From: Chara braunii
Lineage: Eukaryota > Streptophyta > Charophyceae > Charales > Characeae
DNA length: 21,526 bases
Reading direction: 5' to 3'
NCBI GenBank assembly: GCA_003427395.1
Contig: BFEA01000391.1
Location: 732,619 to 754,144, forward strand
The notes beneath the pieces are model-generated. The model saw nothing but the letters and a program-made list of their open reading frames with translations. It made no database searches and had not been told where the DNA came from. The first letter of the stretch is position 1, and every line of letters begins with the position of its first letter. Of this stretch, positions 8,441-17,033 are shown piece by piece. Both the position numbers and the translations under genes were made by a program.

Positions 8441-8880
8441 CCGACGTGAGAGTGCATCAACTACCTTGTTGTACTCTCCCTTGATTGGATAAAGTTGATA
8501 GTCATACATGTCTATCACTTGAATCCATCGCTTGAGTGCGTCAGAGAGTACCAGTTGTGTTTGATCCAGCGCAGGGTCTAATGGTCAGATCTCACATAAA
8601 AGAATTTGCCAAGGAGATAGTGTCATTAATGGACCAGCGCTCGGTAAAGGGTGTAAATCTCACGCTCGTAGGTAGACCTGGCTAGTTTCTGAGATGACAT
8701 CGTTTTGCTCATGTACTCGATAGGTCTCCACTTGGTCCCCTCCTTTTGCACAAGGACCGCGCCTATCCCATATTGGCTAGCGTCTGTGGTGACTACAAAT
8801 GGCTTATCAGGATCCGGAAGTTTAAGAACCTCGTAGTGTGTTAGGGCATACTTCAGTTTCCTGAAGGCCGCTTCACACTC
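8441..8880 (-). pseudogene. pol: RNase H domain of element B
   Basis: First Asp in VTTDASQYGIGAVL, Glu in STYEREIYTLY, Asp in the block reading YVRSDH before a TAG (8578-8580), and final Asp in KVVDALSRRADYLG can be seen. The frame is broken by adjacent TAA (8626-8628) and TGA (8623-8625), by that TAG in a place where Gln is usual, and by a frameshift before the block at 8518. All four acidic positions are still present. Confidence 0.88.
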
Positions 8881-9880
8881 TTCAGTCCACTCCCAAGGGG
8901 TGTCTAGTCGAGTTAGATCTGTTAATGGGGAAGCTATCGTACTATAGTTCTTTACAAATGGACAATAGTAGCCCGACATCCCCCAAAACAATCTGACCTC
9001 AGTAACAGTCTGAGGTCTGGGCCAGTCACGTATGCTGGCCACCTTAGCATCATCCGGCCTCAATCCATCCGTTGAGATTGCATGACCCAAGTACAAGATC
9101 TTGGTTTCTCCAAGTTAACCTTGTACTGGTGCTGTCTTAGGATACCTAGCACTATTTTCAAGTGCTAAGCGTGCTCCTCTACAGTCCTACTAAAGATAAG
9201 AATATCGTCGAGGTACACGACGGTAAACTTGTCTAAATAATCGGGAAATATCCAGTTCATTGCGTGCTGGAACATACCATTGCATAGGCCAAAGGGCATC
9301 ACCACAAACTCGTACAGACTGTACCTGGTCTGAAATACGGTTTTGTGCTGGTCCTCAGGCCTAATGGCAATTTGACGGTATTCAGACTTCAAATCTATTG
9401 TGGTGAAGTACCGGCATCCCTGCACTCTATCCAAGAGGTCGTCGATGCGGGGTAGGGGCTCCGCGTTTCTTAACGGTGATGGCATTGAGGCCCGTATAGT
9501 CAATGTACATCCTCAGGGTACCTCCCTTCTTTGGGACAAATAAGAATGGCACACCGTAAGGGGAGGTACTAGGCCGAATCCATCCCTTTTCTGTGAGCTC
9601 CTTGAGCTGGCGGCGGAGCTCATCCAACTCCGTAAGAGACATCCTATAGATTCGTCCTCTAGGTACCTTACTACCTGGGACAACCTCTATTGCATGGACC
9701 ACCTCCCTTTCTACCACGCCTGTGGGCTCCTCAAAAAGGTCTGAAGATCTTGCGACGACCGATTCCATCTCTGGGGGTGTTTTAACGACCTCCCCTTTCT
9801 CAGAGACAAAAACTAGATACATGCCCTCCTCACAATTTTGCTTGTAGTAGTTATAGAAAGAGGAAGCACACATGCAGCCG
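8881..9880 (-). pseudogene. pol: Reverse transcriptase of element B, broken
   Basis: Blocks in order: VPRGRIYRMSLTELDEL, GWIRPSTSPYGVPFLF, LRMYIDYTGLNAIT, TTIDLKSEYRQI, FVVMPFGLCNGMFQ, TVVYLDDILIFS with the catalytic Asp pair, and LGHAISTDGL. A one-base insertion in the T-run at 9466-9468 (A-run on the coding strand) shifts the frame just after the first Asp region. A TAG lies at 9165-9167 and a second shift comes before the thumb. FGLCNGMFQ lacks the usual Ala-Pro between Asn and the Phe-Gln pair and looks shortened by about two residues. Confidence 0.93.
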
Positions 9881-10353
9881 TAGTTCTCCACTAGATTGCT
9901 AGCCTTATACTTTTGCAGTCTTACGGTCCTACCATTTGGCAACTTGTATATCAACACCTTCCTATCCCAATCAAAGTAAGGTTGCGCAACCTCGAGGTAG
10001 TACATGCCTAGTAGTATATCGAAGGGCAGTTCGTCGCTGACGAGGAATGAGATTTTATGTCTCACTTCCCCTCCTCCATAAGAGAAGGAACAGACTACGT
10101 CCTTGACATAGTCTTTAACAATCATTTGGTGTTGGTTGGCTAGCGTAGAAGCTAGAGTTCTGCTAAGCTACTGCAGTTGGTCCCCTAAGCGCAGTCTATC
10201 CACACAAGCACGACTGATGAAGTTTCGTGTAGAGCCTATGTCTGCGAAGGGGCCCACTTTGCGGCCACCTACATCAACCTCTACCACAAAATATTCACCC
10301 TTTGGACCTCTACTAATCATCGTCCAAGAGTCTCTGGGTCCTTCCCTGACCAC
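9881..10353 (-). pseudogene. pol: Retropepsin of element B, broken by TAG
   Basis: The active-site block reads FADIGSTRNFIS (about 10245), where the usual D-[ST]-G-[AS]-T has Ile after Asp. After a TAG at 10168-10170 the same frame continues to FDILLGMYYLEVAQPYFDW, the C-terminal protease block; element A has DWH at the place of YYL here. ATG 10353 is only the first one in frame. The protease is therefore split exactly as in element A, between active site and C-terminal block. Confidence 0.82.
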
Positions 10354-10516
10354 TCAGTCTCTAACTCTTCTAGGGCCTCAGACACATCTCTCGAACAGAG
10401 CGTCGGTGGGTCTCAATGTGTCTGTGGGGCGATGTTCGGGTCACTAGCCCTGGCCAACGCCCGAAGCGGGGAAGGTAACGTTACCACTTCAGCGCAAGTA
10501 AGAGCAAGTAAAACTC

Positions 10517-12461
10517 CTACTGGCCCGAGGTGTTTCTTTGCGAAGTGCTCGCAGAAGCACCGCCAGGGTTCGAAGATAGTCCCACCACCGTTGGAGAGGA
10601 TACCCTCGTTAGGACTTTCTGCCTCGGCACGTTTCGGGATGTGTGGCCATAGTTGCCACACTTCATGCACGTGTCCCTAGCAACTCGGTCTCTCCACACC
10701 TCATACTCTAAACCAAGTATCACACATGCGGGCATTGCTTGGTCGCCCTAACCCGTAGACCGGCCTACCTTCTTCTTTCTCGTCCCCCTAACCTTTTCTT
10801 TGATGGGTGTCATGACTCCCCCATCTGAAGCCTCGCTGGCCCCATCGTGCTTTGTCTCCTCCCCAAGGTCTGGGAAGTCGTCATTTTTTGTCGCCTGACC
10901 ATCGAGGTCGACGAACATTAGTTGACCTTTCTTCTTCCAATCCTGGGGTGGTCTCTTATTCCTACCATCTCCTTGACTCTGATGCGCGGACCCTTGTTTT
11001 GTGTCTATATCTAAGGCCTTCTTGCTGAAGGAGGCGAAGTTGTGCTGCTCGGCATAGGCCTTGTCTACCAGCTTTGTCCTAACCTCCGAAGGTAGACATC
11101 TAAGGTAATCTGTGAAGAGTACCTGCTGGTCATAGCGCACACCAGGACCATGAGCAGACGCTCTACGGTATCTATGAGCTCTCTAACATTCTTGTACCTT
11201 CTGGCAAAAAGACTGTTGATCGTATTTGTGGCCTTTTGGGCCCCTTGCGGGTCATGCCACCTGTTATACACGGACCGTATGAACTCTTCCACTGTCTGGG
11301 CCTGGGCGCAGGCATCGAAGTTCTAACCGTAGCCCTGCTGCTGCACCAGGCCATTCAACCAACGGGCTGCTGACCCCTCTATCTAGAAAGGAGGCAGCCA
11401 CTACAACTTCTTGCTCCGGCCTGGTAAGCTTGTGCCTCACATAAGTAGGCACCGTCCTTACCTAGGTATCCAAATCCTCATCCTTCTTCCTGTCATCAGA
11501 GAAGGGCTTAGGACTCAGCAAGGGTATTTTGGGCATCCACTGCAAAGGCTGCATTGGCCTCGGGGACTGCTGCGGTGGTTGCATAACCATCGAAACAGGT
11601 TGTTGCACACTAACCTGGGCCTGGCTTGTCAGTGGGACTGTAGTAACCACTGTCGTCGATGGTACGACTGAGACTCTTAAGGACAGGACCACTAGTCGCC
11701 ACATAACCACCTGGAGGGGGCATGCCAAACATAGGTGAGAATGAAGGCCCTACCCGCGACGGTGTCACTGATGGACCCGCACCCGAAGGGGGAGCTACGG
11801 CAAATTGAGGTTGCCTCATCACTGGACGAGGAGCCTGTGGTGCAGCTAGAATTCTTTTCTGGCCTGCCACTAGTTCAGCCAACACCTCCTGCTGAACTAC
11901 CTGCGTCTCCGCCACACAAAGGAGCGAGTTACGCAGCGCTCGCATCGCAGGGTCAAGTGTTGACTCACCTAATGCTTCTAATCTGCTTAGCTCCTGCAAT
12001 CTACTACCTAGTCTAGCTTTTCTCATGATTGCTCTTCTTCTTCTCTCTACTGCCTCATCCAATTGCCGCTGTAGCTCATCTTGAAGTTCTTCCGCTTGGA
12101 GGATCTCATAATCCTCCGGCGTGAGTTGAGCCTGCTGGCTGACTTGCAAGCCAACACTCTGGCTAATGGAAGCCTGAGAACCACTATGACTAACTCCTGA
12201 CGAAGTGGCCTGTGAAGAGGCCTGCGACATCGTAGAGGAAGTAGCTAGGGTCGTACAGGTGCTAGCTGTAATTCTAGACCTGGCGCTGGCCTCAGCCACC
12301 CTCGCTCTTCTTGCCGCTGTTCTCTCTCTAGCCTCTCTCCACAATCTCCCCTCGTCTCCTGGACCTAACTCTAGGAAAGTCAAAGGTCGACTGAGAGCAG
12401 TTCTACGAGTGGTCCTACGATTGTCCACTAACAACTCCTCACTAGTGCTTGCATCACTCAT
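10517..12461 (-). pseudogene. gag: gag of element B, broken
   Basis: The 283-codon N-terminal part (12461-11610) is Arg/Ala/Ser-rich with a Gln/Glu-rich predicted coiled coil at about residues 110-210 and a Pro-rich end. After a frameshift near 11640 the capsid-like domain is spread over three frames: PLLSPKPFSDDRKKDEDLDT, then TAG 11462 where Trp is usual, TYVRHKLTRPEQEVVVAASF, then FIRSVYNRWHDPQGAQKA, then YDQQVLFTDYLRCLPSEVR. A TAG at 10748 and a knuckle at 10628-10669 follow in the same frame as the last piece. The knuckle reads CMKCGNYGHTSRNV: the fourth ligand is Val instead of Cys. ATG 12461 is the longest start. Confidence 0.85.
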
Positions 12462-13714
12462 GAGCTACAGTGTGTGTGATCTAAACTAGAATCCACACTG
12501 AATCCTACCTCAACATGACACACAACCGATTATGATACACAACTAACTTCGGTCGGCCTGGAGAGAAACAATTAAGTGGTTTGGTGTCAACCAATGTCAG
12601 ATCCTACATGGAATATTAAATCTATTTTTAGATTACTCTGATACAGATGGCATTGCAGCAAAGAATATGCAGTTGTCTGTCACTTGTTAGTCAAGTCCGT
12701 AACAACTAAATAATCAAAAATAAAATAATGCTCCCTGCAGAGTTGTATGTTGAATGGCAATTTATCAAGTTATTGCCACCGCAAACAGTTAACAGAATCC
12801 CCCCTCCCTGTATCCTTCTTGAGTTGTCACTTTGTGTCCACACCCTAAGCATCTGGCTGAGCAGCGTGTCTAACGGTGTGCAATCCGGCCCACCCCTGTG
12901 CTCCAAGTCAACGTCGAACCTGCCAGCCCCTGCATATTATTTATCCTCGCATGCAACAAGCCTTACACCCGGTTTGATCTGGCTGATCAGGAGGCATTTA
13001 ACGAGATCCCCCGTAACTCCTTAGGAATTATTTAACGACGTAGACACGATGACGATCACAGCCAGAATCAACACCGAGTCCCTGCGAGAAATATTTAGAG
13101 ATGGTCTGGTAAGCGTCTGTTCAAAGGTCTGGCATGCCCTGCGTGACCTCTATTGCGCAACTTCAGAACCAAGGACTTGCGGCAAAGCATGTGTGTACTA
13201 GTCCCAACGGGTTGGCATGGTGACTGTGACCCGAGTGCTTCGTCCAGGGCCCTTCAGAGGCATCGCCCGTTTCCCACGAACTTGCTGCCTAGGAAGAATG
13301 TCGACTCTTAAGGTTGAGCGCTCGCGACACCTCACATTGAGAGGACTCTCCAAACATAACTCACTTCCTCACTGTAAGAAGCAAAGAAGAGGGTAGATAA
13401 GAAAGGAAGCAACGTAACTCGTAATGCTGCCCCCAACCACAGATTTCTCACCGGCAACCCGATGTGCATTTATGATGACCGGTCTTTGCCTCGGCACAAC
13501 CAACAACAGAATGCAGTTCCACCTCGGTTTAAATGCCACATCAGCGAGCTCTCATCATCCAGCGTACAACCCTAATGTCACCACATAGCTTCCTGGCGCG
13601 CCCACACGACCCTGGGCCGCCTACCGTTCAACGCCCAAGCCTTATCACTGCCCCACACCTCATGCGAAGCACCGAAGAGCTATTGCGAAGAACCAATGAG
13701 CGCTGTTCGAACCA
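12462..13714 (-). other. Leader of element B between primer site and gag
   Basis: About 1.25 kb without a convincing gene on either strand. Minus-strand ORFs here are under 70 codons with no recognisable motif. GTATCAGAG on the minus strand at about 12636-12644 resembles part of a primer site and is discussed among the findings. A TATA-like GGATAAATAATA on the minus strand near 12940 has no independent support. Confidence 0.55.
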
Positions 13715-13726
13715 GCTCCGATACCA
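13715..13726 (-). other. Primer binding site of element B
   Basis: The minus strand reads TGGTATCGGAGC, identical to the 12 bases of element A's primer site, including the unusual G. As in A, three bases (AAT on the minus strand) separate it from an LTR end reading CCTTGCA. The match in sequence and spacing is hard to explain by chance and fixes both the orientation and the LTR edge. Confidence 0.8.
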
Positions 13727-13729
13727 ATT

Positions 13730-14730
13730 TGCAAGGAAAATGAACAAAAGCGAGATGACAATATTCAGATTGCACAATCACATTGAAGGCCAGATCGTAT
13801 CACATTGTTGAGAAAGTAGCATTTCACCAATATGACACCAATGGAGAATAGTAGCACTGAAAATCAATGTCAATGAGAGTTTGCTCTCGCCACCACCAAC
13901 ATGAGAGTCCAAACCCTATCTCCCTACTTGGCGCTCGACGCCCAGCCTACTTCCTACACAGCTACAGTCTGCCTACTAATTGACAATGCAACTGTTGACG
14001 TCAGCAGCACTCGAAGTACTTGAAGACGTCGCCCATGCAGAACCATCGCCAATACCAGGTATGTGCCCTCACATCATCATCATCATCATCATCATCCTTC
14101 TCTCTCTCCCTTGGCTCTCTCCCACGTCTTCCTTTGTTGTACACCTGAAGACCACCCCTGCGCCTCACTGTACATCCAAGCCCTGCCAGCTATGGAGGCT
14201 GGGCTATGGCGCTGCCCACAGCAGCGCCCTGCTCCCTGCACGACCGCACGTGCCTGTACTTCGCAGCTCAGCGCTAGCAGCAGCCCACGAGCTTCAGCTC
14301 CAGCAGAGCTGCCGTCAGCATGCAAGTGCCCGAATAATGACTGGCCAGGTAGCGAGCTCTTTCCTATATGGAAACAGCCTGCCTCATTTGGCAACCTGGC
14401 TGGACTGGCCTGAGCCCAGAAGCTTCCGATAGGCCCTAGGATGCTGCGCTTCTGGTGCAACTGGGCCTCGTTTGGTTGGGCCTCCCAAATGTCTGTGTAT
14501 GAGGCTGCGAATCTCGCCCAGGGCCTGTGCTTTCGGAAAGGCCTAAAAGGCCTGGAAATTTCCACGCTGCTCGGCCTGTGTGTTCCTTCAACCAACTGGC
14601 GCGACGAAACTGCCTGGACCCCAAATGCGAAATTGACTGCCGAGGGCCTCTTGTGATTTGTTAGGCCCGCCTTCACTTAGGGTGGGCACAAATGCAACAA
14701 GGGCCTCTTAGGCCAGCCGAGGATCTGACT
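13730..14730 (-). repeat. 5' LTR of element B (far boundary unresolved)
   Basis: The plus-strand edge TGCAAGG at 13730 is the end of the LTR as read on the minus strand. The partner LTR is outside the window, so length cannot be measured. The limit near 14730 is where composition changes to AT-rich. The region contains one TGACGTCA palindrome at 13996-14003, an (ATC)8 run, and overlapping ORFs on both strands (13980-14432 plus, 14676-14092 minus, 194 codons) with no recognisable domain; I regard these as chance. Confidence 0.5.
14073..14096 (+). repeat. (ATC)8 microsatellite
   Basis: Eight perfect tandem ATC units. Such pure runs mutate by slippage and are useful as a marker; no function is implied. 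Confidence 0.95.
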
Positions 14731-14734
14731 CCTT

Positions 14735-15140
14735 GCAATTAATTATTTTTCAAAAATTTTGAAATTACTCATTTCTTCATAATCAATGGTTTCTTAAAAT
14801 TTTTGTAATTCGAAATAATTCAAAATTAATTCAATTATTTTTCGACATTTCCTTTTCGACAATATTTCTAATTAACTCGTTTTCAAAAAAAAAAATTGAA
14901 AACTACGAACTTCGGAAACAATTTGGACTGATTATTCTTCGGAATTTTCGTAATTCAAAAATCTTTTCGTTTGACTTAATTCACGACTGAATTAATCACT
15001 TTTTTTCTCAGAATGAATTATTTTTTTTCATTTGGAAATTCCTAAAAAATCTGCGTTCGTATTTTATTGAAAAATAAATTCTCGATTCTCGAATTAATTT
15101 TGAATAAATTGAAATTAATCATTTCTTGCTTTGTGATTCT
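14735..15140. other. AT-rich block without genes
   Basis: About 400 bases dominated by AATTA, TTTTC and GAATT words, in sharp contrast to the GC-rich sequence on both sides. It includes the near-perfect palindrome TTCAAAAATTTTGAA at 14749-14763. No ORF or RNA gene is visible. It lies between element B's LTR and the third gag and may be leader or LTR of that element, or spacer. Confidence 0.6.
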
Positions 15141-15213
15141 CTGCTACCTTTATTGCTAAATCACTTGTTGACGCTCTACTCTTGTAAATAGGAATTGTTC
15201 CCCCCTTCTGCAC

Positions 15214-16943
15214 ATGCCACCACGCCAAACCAAGATCTCCCAACGCGCCGCCGCCGCCGCCGCTGCCGCTGTTGCTGCCGCCGCCACCGCTGCCGCTATC
15301 ACATCGGCTGCTACCACCTCCACTACTCCATCTTCATCCGCCACCTCGCCTTCGTCCTCTCCAATGGCCGAAGGTGCTTCAAGCCTCAACATGAGCTCTC
15401 TCCGCGCCGACTCCGTGGCGGATATCCACCACTAACTCGTTGGCCAACAAGCCATCGGGGAGAACACCCCCGCCCCATCTCTCTGCTCCATCCTTCGGTC
15501 CGTACAGTACTCCCTCCGAACACTCTCCACTTCCATCGCTGACATCTCAAGCCGGTTGACCGCCCTCGAGTCCCAAACCACTACCCCCTTCATCCAGGTG
15601 GTCACCACCACCAACCCCACGTCCACAGCCGCCTCCAGCCACAACCCCCCGCCGACCTCCTCCACTCCTACTACCTCTACGACCACATCCACCACCTGTG
15701 CGTCCTCCACCATTCCCCTCCCCTCATCCGACGCTTCCAGGACACCGCCTCATTCCTCGCCTAACCACGCCACCCCTCTTTCCCCCCTGCACTCCCATAC
15801 TATCTCACAACCCATCATGACGACCTCCACCACCCCCACCCCCCATCCCACCAATTCCCAAGTCACCTCCGGGGTTTACCCCGCAATGCCACAACATCCC
15901 CCCAACTACCTCCTTGACGACAACAGCCCATTCGATAACACCTGCTATGACACTACCCCCGATAACCTCAACTTCAACACCCTCGCCCGGATCGTTTCCC
16001 GCGAAGGGGAAATCCCCCGTTCTTTCCGATCCGTCGACATCATGCCCTTCTCCGATCTTCCCCACGAGGACGTTTTCCTCTTCCTTACCCATCTCCATAA
16101 CTCTTTCAAGCTCCACCACATGCCCCTTGTCCACTGGCTTCCCATTGCCACATCCCGCCTCCTCGGCAATGCCGCCAAATGGTGGATGGCCGAAGTCAGC
16201 AACCGCCGCGCCTCCGGAGGACCTCGTCACTCCTTCCTCCAATGGGCCAACCTTCTCACTGCCACCTTCCGCCCCAGAAAACCATCGATGGCTACCTCGA
16301 ACAATTATGTCATCTCCACGAGACCGGTCCCACGGACCGCTTCGTCCAATACATCCGCTCCCTCCGTCATCACCTCCCCACCACCGTCATTCCCGACTTT
16401 GCGTTCATCTCGCGCATCAAGTGAGTATGCCACAAAGATCTTGCAACCGCCCTCGCCCACGAACCCGACATGCCCCTTGCTGACCTCCTCTCTCTCATGC
16501 TTCACCACGATCAACTCCTCCACCCTCATCACCAGTCCTCGCCCGCGCCCTCCATCCCCCACTTCTTCCATAACATCACCCCTGATGACACCACTCCACC
16601 CACCTCCGATGACGACTTCGACACTTCCTCTCTCAACCCCTCCCAATTCACCATTGAGGACCTCCAGGCCACCCACCTTATGCGGATGGAACGCCAGGAT
16701 TGTGCCTCCCAATCGCCTTCTTCCTCTCCACTACGTCGTCTCCAGAAACTTGCACCCGCAAAACGCATATACCTCCAGGAACACAACAGGTGTTTTCGCT
16801 GCCGCCAATTAGGTCACCAACAGACTAACTGCCCCAACGCTAGCCGCTTTACTCGACAGGCCCGGCGCTCCGCGGGACCCGGTGTCGGCGGGAATACCCT
16901 TACAAGGGTATCTGCCCTGGTTTTTGCAAATGACAGAAAATAA
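15214..16943 (+). pseudogene. gag: Third gag (element D): Ala-rich start, capsid-like domain, intact CCHC knuckle
   Basis: The reading starts MPPRQTKISQ, passes an Ala-rich run coded by GCC/GCT repeats (15248-15299), and a TAA at 15433 where CAA would give Gln. A long Ser/Thr/Pro-rich linker leads to a Retrotrans_gag-like domain (VDIMPFSDLPHEDVFLF, LLGNAAKWW). A one-base loss in the A-run at 16278-16281 shifts the frame, which continues TIDGYLEQLCHL and FVQYIRSLRHHLPTTV past TGA 16422 to the knuckle CFRCRQLGHQQTNC, a full CX2CX4HX4C, and ends at 16943. Third positions are strongly C-rich, unlike elements A and B. No protease follows. Confidence 0.85.
15248..15299 (+). repeat. GCC/GCT trinucleotide run coding poly-Ala
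   Basis: An imperfect run of GCC, GCT and related triplets inside gag D gives an Ala-rich segment with one Val. It probably grew by replication slippage. Confidence 0.8.
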
Positions 16944-17020
16944 GTTCGGATCAAAAGCCGAGCATACCACGTGAGGCGTGGCCGTGTTATTACCTGAATC
17001 GGTTAGGAGGTTGACTGAGT
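16944..17020 (+). other. Short stretch between gag D and a polypurine run
   Basis: Only 77 bases separate the gag stop from the polypurine run. CACGTGAGGCGTGG at 16969-16982 carries a G-box core. There is no trace of protease or RT. Confidence 0.5.
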
Positions 17021-17033
17021 AGAAAGGGGAGGG
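17021..17033 (+). other. Possible polypurine tract after gag D
   Basis: AGAAAGGGGAGGG is a clean 13-base purine run followed at once by TGGGCG, the arrangement expected where a 3' LTR begins with TG. I could not find a matching LTR on the left of gag D, so this remains a candidate. Confidence 0.35.

Larger units (their letters stand above)
7896..14730 (-). mobile_element. Element B: Ty3/Gypsy retrotransposon on the minus strand, split by element A
   Basis: Reading leftwards from 13730 the order is LTR edge, primer site, leader, gag, protease, RT, RNase H and integrase N-terminus with the start of the core. The integrase reading stops at 7896, where element A begins, so the remainder and the other LTR should lie left of the window. 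Protein motifs differ enough from element A to make it another lineage. Gag and pol carry several frameshifts and mostly TAG stops. The right limit is uncertain and is set where the AT-rich block begins. Confidence 0.85.

Noticed and set aside
14092-14676. A 194-codon minus-strand ORF and overlapping plus-strand ORFs at 13980-14432
   Set aside because: GC-rich sequence with few stops in several frames at once, no domain, and located inside the probable LTR of element B.
15556-16812. A single 418-codon Pro/Ser/Thr-rich protein
   Set aside because: After about 16280 the frame is shifted; the true gag continues in another frame to the CCHC knuckle, so the last third of this ORF is a false reading.
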